From Ilex aquifolium (lineage: Eukaryota > Streptophyta > Magnoliopsida > Aquifoliales > Aquifoliaceae), in contig OX637402.1 in NCBI GenBank assembly GCA_951799425.1, positions 29,728,492-29,792,491 on the forward strand: 64,000 nucleotides of DNA, given 5' to 3'. The notes beneath the pieces are model-generated. The model did no database searches and was not told the DNA's origin. It saw only the letters and a list, made by a program, of their open reading frames with translations. Both the position numbers and the translations under genes were made by a program. This document shows positions 47,846-60,045 of the stretch, piece after piece (the first letter of the stretch is position 1; each line of letters starts with the position of its first letter).

Positions 47846-48585
47846 ACCTCCACCTCCACCCCCATCGCCCCACCCCCACCACCACCGCCATCACCACTAC
47901 CATCATCGTCGTCATCCCACCACCACCACCTCCGCCACAAATAACCACCACCCCCACCGTTGACGCCGCCACCACCATCACCGCAGTCACCACCCTACTA
48001 CCACCACTGTCACCACCACTATCTTTACTACTGCCACCCCACCACCACTACCATCAGCCACCACCCTACTACCACCACCACCACCGTTGTCATCCCACCA
48101 TTACTACTACCACCCCCACCGCCTCACGACCATCACCATTAATACCATCATTGCCGCCGCTACCCCACCACTACCACACCACCACCACCACCACCACCAT
48201 CATTACCGCCACCACCCACCACCATCGTCATTTCATTCTTATATTTATTACTACTACCACCATCATCTCGTGACTATCGTCATCACCCACCACCATCCGT
48301 CATCAACAACCACTATCATCCACCCCCACCACACCTACCACCACCACCGTCATTTGTCACCACCCATAATACTGTCGCTTAGAAGCATCCATCGTCGCCT
48401 ACCACCGCCACCACCACCGTCGTCGCCCCACCACCACAACTGGCAACAACCATCACCGTCACCCATGGCTATCACTACTACTATCACCGTTGTCACCCAC
48501 GGTTACCACCACCACAGTCATTGACACCCATCACAACCATCACTGTCTCCTACCACCACCATTGTCGCTCATCACTTCTCACCCC
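47846..48585. repeat. CCA/ACC/TCA triplet tract
   Basis: About 740 bp of imperfect CCA, ACC, TCA and CAT triplets. It is open in two frames, but only because of its composition; the predicted His/Pro/Thr-rich peptides have no domain. Not called as a gene. Confidence 0.8.
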
Positions 48586-51500
48586 CATTACAATCGATGC
48601 TTAAATTCTTTTATCTCCTCTATATGTTTGTTATTTAATTTTAAATATGAATATAAATATGACTTTTTTTTACTATTTTGTGACTAGTTTAGTAATATAA
48701 TACCAAATTTTTTTTTGAATACCGTAATGTTCTAGGAAGAAGAGACCTTTTTGTCGGGTTATGTGTTGGCATTATTTAAAGATCCTCAGCCGTTTGAGGT
48801 TCTAGAAACCAAGCTGTCGCTTTTGAAAGAGTCTTTTATTCGATCTGCGGAGCTCTTACCTGTCTGTTACCCATGGCGGCTATCATATCACATTAACACC
48901 ATCATTTATTATCCTATTAACTTCTCATTTATTATTATCCCCATCTACCCTACCCCTAACTCTTTTCAATGTTTTATTCACAAAAAAACTGTCAAAAAAA
49001 AAAAAGTGACAGTCAAAACCTTATTTCAGAAATAATAAATAATATTATCGATCTTGGGACAATCAGAATGCTTTTATTTATTTATTATTATTGTTCACAG
49101 ATGGAGATTGAATTCAAATTTAATCTTCACTTACTTTGAATAATTTTACTGTTTGTACTTATATAAAGGTTTCTATTATTAGTTTTCACTGTTTGAATTA
49201 CGATTTCGAACTATTAAGTATCAACTAATAACTAAGTTTGCTAATGGGTTGAATGTGGTCCGAAAACGTCGTGAATACAAATTTGAGTAATAGAATATGG
49301 ATCGAGTTTTTGTTTGTTTGTCCGAATTTGAATTTGGTATATTTAACATAACTCAATTCAATTACGATCCGAATTAAGTCGTTAACAAAACTAATTATTC
49401 ATTCGAAATAGCTTGGATTCTCAAATGAAGATTTTGATTATTATTAAATTCGGTTTATGAATTATGAAAATAAACCCACCATACATTAAATTAGATTCGT
49501 ATAAAACTTCTAAGTGATATTTAAATTTAAATCGATTAAATTTTGATCTATTGTCAAAATCTAAAAAAACAAATCAATGCTATTTTTTGAGTTTTTGGCA
49601 TAGACCCAATCAAAAGTTCCAACTCTACATGCATGGCAGTAATCATTCTGGTATGGTTTTGTTGATCTGACCAAATGACTAGCTTAGTCAAAACCTTCAA
49701 AGTGGAGGATCATATATAAAAAACTTATATTTTATTTTTACCACAAAAATATATAATTCAATGGTTAGTTTGTAATTTTGAAAAGAAAAGGACTTCCATG
49801 GCCCCACCACAATTTTGGCATAGTAAACATCAAGTCGAGTTGAACTGAACTTCAATGTCTCACCTCCTTGTCGAGTCCAACTTGAACAAAAATCAAAACT
49901 CGATTATTGAGATTTGGCTTAATATGAACATCTCAATACAAACGTAGACGCAAACTATTGCATTATTAATTTCAAAAAAGTTCATAAATCTCAAGTATCC
50001 CAAAGGCTCTCGTGTATAATTTTTTTTATTTTTTTATTTTAGGGATACCATAATAAAATATATAAACATAAATGAAATGGACATGGAAACAAAACTTAAA
50101 ACAAACATACACTGCACATAAGTAATTTTTTTAAAAAATATTTCCCCCAAAAAAACAAAAATACAAGAAGAAAGGTTAGAAAGCAAATTGAGAAAGATAG
50201 AAATCATCAATAGTTTGACTTTATTAGAATAATATATATGTATATAATAAAATGCACCGGCCTCATTATTTATCTTCCATTTTTTTGTTCGTATTGTATC
50301 TATCAATTAGAAAAAACATTCACCAAGACAATAAGAATTCCTCGCTTTAAAAAAGTACTTACTCGCTTGCTTGTAACTCCTCGACTCGAATTTCTATAAG
50401 ATTGAGTGAATAACTTTTCAATGTATGCACATCTTGTACAATCAATATAAATAAAATAGATCGATAAGGTGAATTAGGGGAAGAATGAGGGAGGCTATTT
50501 GTAATGTGGGATTTCGGGAGTAAAGAGATTTTAAAGGAGGATGAATATAAGGATAACGTGTTATCGGTTATTTTTTAGGGGTTTTTTTTTTTGCCCATAT
50601 GTTCAGTCTAAGCCATTAAGTTATTCGGGTTAAAATTGATTTTGTATGAAATTCAATCAAGAACAATTTTCTATAAAAGGGCATATTTTTAAATTTCTAT
50701 CAATTCCGTTGATTCATCATTGTGTTCATTAGAATCAATATATTTTAATGAAACATCGAGGGATGTGAATGTCATTTAATCTTTACTGATCATCCATCCA
50801 CAAAGTCTGATAAGAATTGAAGGTAAAGCAAAAGAGAGGTTTTATTTACAATTGAGATTCTGTGTACTTGAGGGAGTGGGTTACCCATCAAATCAACACG
50901 TCATACTTCCCATCTGTTTGAAAGCCTCTGAAGAATCAATCAACCGATTCTCAACATTTTATTTTACAGTCAATTACGAGTTGATGTTGTCCCCCAAATA
51001 AACATCGTAGATTATCATATCTTCCTAATTTTTAATAATATCAACTCATTTTTTTCCTAATGAATTGACTATCGTACCCCCCCCCCCCCCCCCCCCCCAA
51101 ACAAAATTTCGGACCATACTTTTAATTTTTATTATTTTAATGAATATTTTTATAATTTTTATGAATCCGATATCTTATATTTTATAGATTGGAATTTGAA
51201 TATATTTATATCCGATTTTGATTTTGATCCGAATTATTTATATATTTTTATATAAATATTAAATAAATTAAGTGATTATTTAAAAAAAATTAATTGAAAT
51301 TTAGGTATAATTTGATAAAATTTAGTTAATTAAATTATTCAGATCGAATTAATATTTTAGATTATTAACGAATTTGAATATAAACAATAAAAATAAAATT
51401 TATCGAATTATTAAATTAAATCAGATTCGAATTGAATTTTTAAAATCAACTTCGAATTAATGAATCCAATCGAAGAGGGATCCATTGACAAACCGACCTC

Positions 51501-51740
51501 CATCTTCTTTCAAGCTATAGTTGAGTTCTTACTTGACCCCAATCAAGGACTGACGTGGACAAATAATCTTTGCATCATCGACTCCTAAAACTCGTCCCCC
51601 CCCCCCCTCCCCAAAGTTAATACTTATTTAACCAGAGGCCCAACTTTTTTTATTTTGTTTTTGAGTTGAATAACTTCCAACCTCCAGATTTAGTCGAATG
51701 CACTTCACATAGGCTTAACTTTACTCCAAAGCCAAGGTGT
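48586..51740. other. AT-rich intergenic region, no gene
   Basis: Nothing gene-like beyond an isolated open stretch at 48733-48883 (phrase ALFKDPQPFEVLETKLSLLK) that I cannot assign. A run of 22 C lies at 51077-51098, and a C-rich run near 51596-51612. Confidence 0.45.
51077..51098. repeat. Run of 22 C
   Basis: Homopolymer; the length may be a sequencing or assembly estimate. Confidence 0.9.
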
Positions 51741-51752
51741 AAGCTTCTTAAA

Positions 51753-52296
51753 AGAATAATTATAATGCCAATGCTTCTTGTTTCTGATATTTTCACTTAA
51801 CCCTTTCTTATTTTAAAATTACAATGAAACCCTTAAGATGTGATAACTCATAACAAATTTTTTCTTCTGTCAAATTTAGTCAAATTAATGGCTTAAATTA
51901 CCCATTTTAGTATTAGGTGGCACAACTAATGTTTGACCCTTGTATTTTCCCTCTTATAGAAAAATTTACAAAATTAGACCTGTTAGTAAAACCGATAAAA
52001 ATAGTCGCTTGAAAATTTGCTCTTATCTACAAAATTATCAATTTTGATAAAAAAAAAAATAACAGTTAAAAAAAAAAAGATAAAAAATTTCTAGTATTAC
52101 AAAAATGTAACTCTTTATTTACGCTACAATATTTGTCAAAAGACACTGACATTTTTTTTTTCACTTTAGGGAAAAATGGGTAGTTCAAATTATTAAATTA
52201 ATTATACTTGAATAAAGAGGTTCAGTGTAATTTTAAAAACAAAAAGGATTGCAATGAAAAGTTCAAAAAAAGAAGGGATCTAATCATAATTTAGCC
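51753..52296. mobile_element. Probable MULE-type MITE, 544 bp, decayed
   Basis: Left arm with TAATTATAATGCC and TTTTAAAATTACAATGAAAC and right arm with GTGTAATTTTAAAAAC and CATAATTTAGCC are inverted. Flanks CTTCTTAAA and TTTCTTGTA match at six of nine positions. Confidence 0.45.
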
Positions 52297-52315
52297 TTTC
52301 TTGTAATAATTATGT

Positions 52316-53420
52316 AAGATTAATTGCACTAGAGGCCTCCAAAATATAAAGATTGTTTCATTTTAGTCTCTAATATTTAAATTGTATCATTTTAGTCCCT
52401 AAACTATTGAATATGTTTCTATGTGGTCCCTTAAGCAGACAACATCCAAAATGCTAATGATTTTTTATTATAAATTTATCACGTGATATCTAAATATGAA
52501 CAAAAAATAATTTGGATAGCACTTGACCAAAATTTGGGTAGTTCTTGACCAAAAATGTGTAATATGGAGCTGTTGACTAAAATTTGGATAGCTCATGATC
52601 AAAATTGTGTAATTTAGGTGGCTCTTTAACCAAAATTTTAGTAGAAATTTGATCAAGATTTATCTAAATTATTTTTTTGTCCATATTTAAGTATTATATA
52701 ACAAGTTTATAATAAAAAATCGTTAACAATCTAAACGTAGTCTGTTCGAGGGATCACATATAACTATATTCAATATTTTAAAGATAGGATTAATTGCACT
52801 GGAGGTCCCCAAAATATAAGATTTGTCTCATTTTAGTCCCCAATGTTTCAATTGCATCATTTTGGTCCCTGAAATATTGAATATGTTTCTATATAGTCCA
52901 TCAAGCTGACAACGTTTAGCTTGCTAACGATTTTTTATCATAAACTAATCACGTGATACTTAAATATGGACAAAAAATAATTTAGATAATTTTTGACTAA
53001 TTTTTTACTCAAATTTTGGTTAAATAGCTACCCAAATTATACAGTTTTGATAATGAGCTATCTAAATTTTGGTCAAAAGTTACCCATATTACACATTTTT
53101 TGTTTAGAGCTACCCAAATTTTATTTAAGAGCTATCAAAATTATTTTTTGTCTATATTTAGGTATTATGTGATAAGTTTATGATAAAAAAATCGTTAGCA
53201 ATCTGGACGTTGTCTGCTTGAAGGACCATATAGAAACATATTCAATACTTTAAGATCCAAAATGATGCAATTGAAACATTGGGGACCAAAATAAGACAAA
53301 CCCCATACTTTAGGGACCTCCAATGCAATTAATCCTTAAAGATAATAATGATGCCATTAAAATATTGAGAATCAAAATAAAATAAATATCATACTTTAAG
53401 GACTTTCAAAGTAATTAACC
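52316..53420. mobile_element. MULE-type MITE carrying a second copy of its own family
   Basis: Left arm AGATTAATTGCACTAGAGG and right arm ending AAAGTAATTAACC flank an inserted relative (52787-53335). The right arm resumes straight after the insert. The outer target duplication is decayed. Confidence 0.75.
52787..53335. mobile_element. MULE-type MITE, 549 bp, nested
   Basis: Exact 9-bp target duplication TTAAAGATA (52778-52786, 53336-53344). Ends GGATTAATTGCA and TGCAATTAATCC are exact inverted repeats. The arms extend about 200 bp and contain ATTTTAGTCCC-type words; the centre has AATTTGGGTAGCTC-like repeats. Confidence 0.9.
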
Positions 53421-53751
53421 CTACTATGTATTATAAAATTGTATTTAAAAATGGATTTGATGGAATAGGTAAAGAAAGGGGTCACACAGGACAGGAGAGA
53501 CAAATCGGAGAGTCTTACCAGAAAAAGGAACAAAGAGAAAGTTGAAAATGGCCTCTCACCGTCCTACTCAAAATTCCAAACCCAAATAGGCCCCAATCCC
53601 CTGCAAATCCCAACACCACCATTGCCATTACCTCTCAAAACCCGTCAATTCTCATAAACTTCTCTCTGTCTCTCTGGCCCCAAGAAACCAGACAACAGGA
53701 GGAGGAGGAGTACGAGAGGTCTGCTAGCTGGGCTTGGCTACACATTCTGGA

Positions 53752-53907
53752 ATGGGATTTGTCGAAGGTTTGGTGTTCTCTTCCGCCGCCGGCATGAGCA
53801 TGTGCAATGACGAAGCTGTCCTTGTCCGGCAAGATGTATCAAGTGACCAACGTCGTGTAAATCGAAGGACGGATTCGGGTTTTCACAGATGGAGGCGTAC
53901 AATGTAG
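53752..53907 (+). CDS. Small ORF, 51 residues, in a likely first exon
   Basis: ATG to TAG, 51 codons, with mixed composition: hydrophobic start MGFVEGLVFSSAAGMSM, then NDEAVLVRQD and a basic end HRWRRTM. It lies in a GC-richer, transcript-like stretch (53500-53930) with CT-rich leader text, followed by 3 kb with plausible splice sites, for example an exon-like piece near 56456-56494. It may be a short secreted or membrane-linked peptide, an upstream ORF, or chance. I do not recognise the family. Confidence 0.35.
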   Translation: MGFVEGLVFSSAAGMSMCNDEAVLVRQDVSSDQRRVNRRTDSGFHRWRRTM

Positions 53908-56870
53908 GTGTCTCTGTGAAACCCAACCTTCTTATTGTGTGGAGAAGGCAGACAGGATGAAGCCAGGCATTATATGTATAAAACTATTTATTAATCTATA
54001 GGTTTTAGTTTACTCACGAAATCTCTCATACCCTTTTCTTAGTTTGGTCCTTTAGTCTTCTTGTTTCAACAAATTTCCTGACATTTTACAAGAGGTGAAG
54101 AAGCAGATGATTCCTCATCGGTCATGATATTGCCATGGAAGCAGTTTAATGGAGGTATACATACATGTATGTATGCAAAATGTTGTATTTGATGGCCATC
54201 ATGGGATTGGTGGCGGTTTTGTCGATGATGGTGTATGCTTTTTCCCCATTTTCCACAGATAATTAATATTAATTCATAGTTGGTCCTTCTCTTTTCCGTT
54301 TAATTTTGACCATCTTATTTTTATTTGCCATATATCTCTGTTCTTGTTGAATTTATGTCTCAGAATGTGGAATTTGTGCTTGTTTTCGATTTTTACTTGT
54401 TAAGATCCTTACTCATTTGAGGCAAATAATTTATCCTTGAAACCACTATTTCATTTTAGTTTTAGGGTCATTTTGGAACTAGTTTATTTGGTTTCTTGAA
54501 GCACTTAGATGAGTTTATTTGTATGTTTCATGGGATGTAGGGCGAAAGAGAACAACATAAAGAACCCACTCCCCCTCCCCCTCCCCCTCCCCCTCCCCCT
54601 CCACCCCCCAACAATTAGATGTATGCAATAAAATGAGGCAAAGATTTCTCTTTGTATGTGCGCCTGGAGATGAGCACAACTATTTCTAGAATGGTATTCA
54701 TGTGCTACTTTCTTTTTTTTCTATAATACTGCAAGCATTTCCTATATTTAAGGGCTGGTAAGAATAATTTGTGCATCTACTACTTTTTACTACAAAGCAA
54801 AACGTAGCCTAAATTACTGAGTGCATACCTTCACATCTTTCTACATTTGTTCAATTTTATCTATTGAAACTCAAAAAGATCCTCTATAGTGTCTATGACT
54901 GCCGGCAAAAGAAATAACTACTTTTTTGGACTTTCTCTTCATGTCAAATTATGGTTTTCTGAAGACCAGAGTGATGCGTTTATTCCCTATTTTTTCCACT
55001 GTAAAATCTATGTTCTTTTTGATACCGCTACAACCACCACCTTGTGCACTGCTTCCTTTTTAGCATCACTTTTGTTCTTTATCTTCAGCCTGCGTGAAAT
55101 TGAGTTGTCCCGGAAATTGGTGTATTACCTTCACTGTAGGAAGTAAGCTTTATGAGTTGCACCGATATTGTAGTTTTACTCTTTTGTGAATGTTGATAAA
55201 CTGAAAAGGAAAGATATGCAATTTAACCTGAAACCTCAAAACAAAGAGTGGCTTGCTGTTTTGGGAGTACAATACCTTTTAAGAGCGTGATGCAGTTTAT
55301 CTCACATTTTTTTATCTCCTAAGCGGTGAACTTTAGGTGAACTGCTGAACTGACCCATCTTTGCCAAGTTTCAGAGTTTTAGGTAACCCGGCATGTAGTG
55401 CTTTAGCTACCAATCTTCATCCTCTTTCTCATTGACAGCTTTTTTAGCTTGGACAACTTATGGAGAGTCCTAGTTTTGATAAAATATGAGATGAAATGGA
55501 ATGAGTTTACCACTCTTTGATATCCATTTCCAAGTTGTGAAGAGAGAGAGTCGTGCACGCACTTGAAGTAAGTTTTCTTTAAATTAATCTGTGATATGAA
55601 TTATGAAAACCTATTGCTGATTTAGAAAACACATATTGATTGCTTAAAAATCTTATCTATGATTGCGGGTGAAAATGAATCTTGTAAAAGCATCAAATGA
55701 CTGCTTAAGATGAGGCTGATATGTTGCTATATTGTCTTGAGGGATAATGTGGTGGTAGGTAAACAACATTCTGAAGGTCATGGACGAAAAAAGTACAACT
55801 TCGAGTGAACTGGTCGACAGTATAATGGAATCTGACTTACTAGGAAATCATTATTGACTTGTTATGAAAATCATTATTATGCTTGTCTTTTCTGTTTACT
55901 TACCATGTCATTGTGAGATTTGTGTTGGCACAGTATCTATGAGGAGTCAAGATGTTTTTGCTGGTTAACACCAAATTCCTTGTCCTTTTCCCAGATACAG
56001 TAGCATTGTCTTGATTATAGTATGACCAACAAATGTATAGATTCCATTGCATATTCATCTGTGTTTCTGTTGTCAACAATATGAACTCGATGGATTATGC
56101 ATCTGATGCTAATTTGGGTCGTAAACAAAGTAGTAACACAATTATTGAAGCAATAGTTCAATTAAGAAGGTAACGAAATACTTCTATCAGGCTGTTTGTA
56201 TACCTTTCTGCACTTTGTTTTTTGCTCTGTTAATAAAGTGAACATATGTGATCCATGTAAGTCCATTTTTAAAAGTATTAAGCTGTCACTTCTACCCTAT
56301 TTGTTATTTTGACATTTTGGCTCCTTTGTAGCTGTGAAAATCATAAAACATAATTTCCGGTTTCTAGTTTCTGTTACATTAACATGGATGGATTCTGTTG
56401 TACATTGTCTTGATCATTCCTTCTTGCGGGCGAACTTTTCTGTCTTCAATGGCAGGAGTATCAATGTTATCAATGTATAAAGGATCATGAAAAGGTATCT
56501 TTACTCTAATATGGCCTTGTGATGATGCTAGCTGATCCTTTTTGTTGACTGTTTGGTAGATAAAGATAGTTTGTAATTGGTAATCCTCTGATATGGCCTG
56601 TGAGGTTCTGTGTATTGATATTGATCTTCCAATGAGTTTAAGTGCTATGTAGTTTAGTTTATGCTTTATTTATATTCTATTGATTTGTCACGTTGTATAA
56701 ATCTATAAGTCAGATGTTTCATGATTTAATTTGAAAGTTACTATTATCATTCCACGGTAAATTTAGCAGCTGAGCAATAGTAGATGTATTACCATGCAAA
56801 CTGGAATTTTGCAGTGTGATGGGGAATCAAAATATTAGAGTTTTGGGTGCAAATTCTTGAATGTTTATCA
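53908..56870. other. T-rich region, possible introns or long non-coding transcript
   Basis: No protein-coding gene supported. Composition is T-rich with frequent TGCAG/GGCAG and GTATCT-like sites, like plant introns. The frame at 54889-55146 has no known domain. A CCCCCT repeat lies at 54567-54610. Confidence 0.4.
54567..54610. repeat. CCCCCT hexanucleotide repeat
   Basis: About six CCCCCT units in a row, then CCACCCCCC. The complementary strand has many G5 runs and could form a G-quadruplex. Confidence 0.9.
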
Positions 56871-56874
56871 GTTA

Positions 56875-57279
56875 GGGCATGTTTGGATGATGTATATTGG
56901 AGGAAGGGAGGGGATTGGATTGGTTTTAGGAAACCCCTTCAAGCTCAACCCGAAGGATTTTTACATGGGATTCAATTATAAATCAAATTTAATCTCATGT
57001 TTGGTAGGTAATATAAATATATGTAGGATTTACGAACAGAAGAATAATTTTTTTGAGTAAAATAGTATTTTTGTCATCAAAACCAATCTTTCACTTTTGA
57101 AACTTTTATGTGTTTCATCAAACCCCCATATTGGGCTTTTAATGTACTATTCATTACGGGTCGAGATTGGGTCGGAATATGAATCTCAAGTTTAAAAGTC
57201 TTAACCAAACATAAAATTAAATAGTCTATCGAACTATTTTTTTTAAACTTTACTTCTAAACCCAATAAATAAACAGGCC
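56875..57279. mobile_element. Possible Harbinger-like MITE
   Basis: GGGCATGTTTGGATGATG on the left and CCCAATAAATAAACAGGCC on the right are roughly inverted. No clear target duplication. Confidence 0.3.
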
Positions 57280-59390
57280 TGGTTGTTGTGGACTTGTGAA
57301 TGTGACGATGGAGTCTGTTTGAATCAAAGATGGGTTATATTCTAGTAGTTCATGTACCATATATGTGTTGCTGGAGGCTGTTATTAAGTGTTGATGATCA
57401 TGTTCCCCTAAAGTGCATGCATGATACTGTTCCCCTAATATTTGGTGTACCACACATGAATCACTTCCATGTCTGACCCGGTTTGATTCCCATTGAGTGT
57501 ATAATTTCGACTCAGTGTTGATTGAGTCGTGGTGTACCATGTATGGATTTTATCATTTCAAGTTCATGTTACATTCAAATTGTATTTATTTCTCGATATT
57601 CATGTTATGTTGGGTTACATCCCCATCGCTTATACGGAAATCATGATCTTGAAATTTAAAAGTTAAAACAACATATTTTTTTGGTCCTTTAGAAACCGTT
57701 ATACGAAATTGAACTTAATTATCAAAAAGTGCATAGGAAAAAACTATTTTGTAAAAAAATTCACTTAAGACATACAAAGACTTGAATACTTTTTTATTAT
57801 AAATAACTTTCTTAAAAACGATTTTAGAAACTAACCCCCCATTTAATTATCTCCAAATTTTCCGGTATGTTTGTCTCTCACACCTCTTCATCTCCTATAT
57901 ATATAGAGAGAGAGAGAAAGGAGTTCTAATTAAACAAAAACCTAAAATTTAGGAAAATTAAAACTCCTAATAAATCCTCTTCATTTTTTTAGGGATGTAT
58001 TTCAAAGTTTTCGAAAACTTTTGAAATTTGACAACTAAAATTAAGGAATTTTAATTATCTTACATATACATATACTAATAATTGCTCGTGTCTGAAGGCA
58101 CTGCGTTACTTGTTAAAAATGAACAAAAAATTCTCCAAAGCAACAACACATATACAAATACATCAGGAAAAAAAAAATACTAATAGAACCAAATCAAATT
58201 TACAATCTTTAAGTAATAAATGAAATCAATAAACATAAGCATCAAATTTTCAACATAAGCATCAATTTTTCATCAGAAATTTCGACCTTTTTGTTCAAAG
58301 AAGTCAAGAGGAAAAGCTCAAAAGTCAACTTAAAATATTATTTTCCATTACACCCAACTGAAAAGCATCACTTTTTATTCAAGTAGCAGAATAAATTGCA
58401 GTATTCAACTGAGACTAGATTAAAGTCTTTCACTAAACACAAAAAACATGGTTTTCAGAATTCGAGCAGAAACACAACAACATAGAAAGAAAAACACCAA
58501 AAATGCATATATAGGTACAAATTTTGATGAGAAGGGTTGGATAAAATCCTCTAATTACACCTAAAAGCACTATGCGTGTGTGTGTATTAACGAATATGGG
58601 TATACAATACTATTACGACTTAGAAACAGCTAAAAAAGCTCCAACACCCTTCCTAAAGAGGGAGGATATAGATTGGAGAAAGAGGCGCTAGTTTCTAGAT
58701 TCAGCAAGTGAGCCAATGACTATTTTTCTTCTCTTTGGCGTTCTGTCAATCACCTACTATGCATTCGTGGGTGGTCCCAATGAACCCCGAATCATATTGT
58801 GAATTCGAGCCGTAGGAGCAAACGGAAGCAAAATACAATCAAATATCAATGATTACCAACTCAACCATTCTTTCATTTGATGGGTTGCTTCTTTCATTTG
58901 ATGGGTTTGGTGTATTGTGATAATCAACACCTTGCTCATATCAATGATAACCAACTCAACCATTCTTGTATATCAATTCGAACTGATCAACAAATGATAA
59001 GAGATATTCGATTTATACCTAATTCTAACTCATTGTCTTAAACGAAAAAACATACCAGTGACAATTTTCCAACCAAATCCTAACACACCAATTACTTGTG
59101 CTCAGGCAGACATTTTGTCAAATAGGTTAGGAGCTGAATGAGTCTAAAGAACAATGTACACAAATATCAATGATAACCAACTCAACCATTCTTGTATATC
59201 AATTCGAACAATACGGAACCATGGTCACAAAATCCCCTAACATACATCACATATTCGCTCAAGTCAGATCATATTCACCCACTAATGCACCATCTGTTCG
59301 AACAGATCATATTGTGAATCGTTTCACAATATTACTTACTTAGATTGCTCGTATATTGAAGAGACCCAGATCAACAAGTTGGGCAAGTGC
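57280..59390. other. AT-rich intergenic region with dispersed repeats
   Basis: No gene. ATCAATGATAACCAACTCAA or near copies, followed by CCATTC, recur near 58848, 58940 and 59168. Confidence 0.5.
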
Positions 59391-59770
59391 TAGCTGTTGT
59401 TGGCAGTGGCGTTGCTTCGTAGAAGAGGGCAGCGATAAAGAGAGGCGTGAGAGAGATATTTGACAGAGGGGGGATATTGAGATGGATTACATGAGAGAAA
59501 TTTTGGGGATGAGTTTGGAAGACAAGGATAGAGGCGTGAGAGATAGGCAGAAGTGAGAGAGAGAGAGAGAGGCGTGAGTCAGGAAATGTTATTGGGCGAG
59601 AAATTAAAATTCAATACTCACTGTAGACCGTCGGATCAATATTTATGAGATGATCTGAACCGTCTTTTATGTTGGGATTTCATTGTCCGTTGGATGTATT
59701 TATGTTTTGTCTCAAAACGATCTGGACCTCTCTTTGTCTCCAAAATTCAAACTCAGCTCTACTTTATTAT
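59390..59770. repeat. Repeat related to the left edge of the window
   Basis: Contains GCAGTGGCGTTGCT, GCGATAAAGAGAG and CCGTCGGAT/CCGTTGGAT words in the same order and orientation as 370-800. Probably the same transposon family; terminal structure not resolved. Confidence 0.4.
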
Positions 59771-59794
59771 ATATATATGTGTGTGTGTGTGTGT

Positions 59795-60045
59795 ACATAT
59801 AATATTACGAAATCACACTATGAAATCTAATTTTTATTACTCCTACATTGTTTTGATACACTGTATCGATACAGTTTAAAGAGAAATTAAAGTTTATCAA
59901 TATAGTGTATCAAAAACAGCGTACGAGTAATGAAAATTAGGGTTTAAGAATTACACAAATTTAAAGTGTATCAATACAGTATATCAAAACAATGTAGAAG
60001 TAATAGAAACTAGGTTTCATAGTGTGACTTCGTAATATTATATGT
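59795..60045. mobile_element. Foldback MITE inside a TG microsatellite, 251 bp
   Basis: Ends ACATATAATATTACGAA and TTCGTAATATTATATGT are perfect inverted repeats. Pairing continues through TCACACTATGAAA and TACATTGTTTTGATA for about 90 bp per arm. A TG run lies on both outer sides, followed outward by TA runs, so insertion seems to have occurred in a TG/TA microsatellite. Confidence 0.75.

Noticed and set aside
47833-48524. His/Thr/Pro-rich proteins of about 145 residues
   Set aside because: Triplet microsatellite with several frames open at once.
54889-55146. 85-residue frame
   Set aside because: Composition like intron-derived translation; no domain or splice context.
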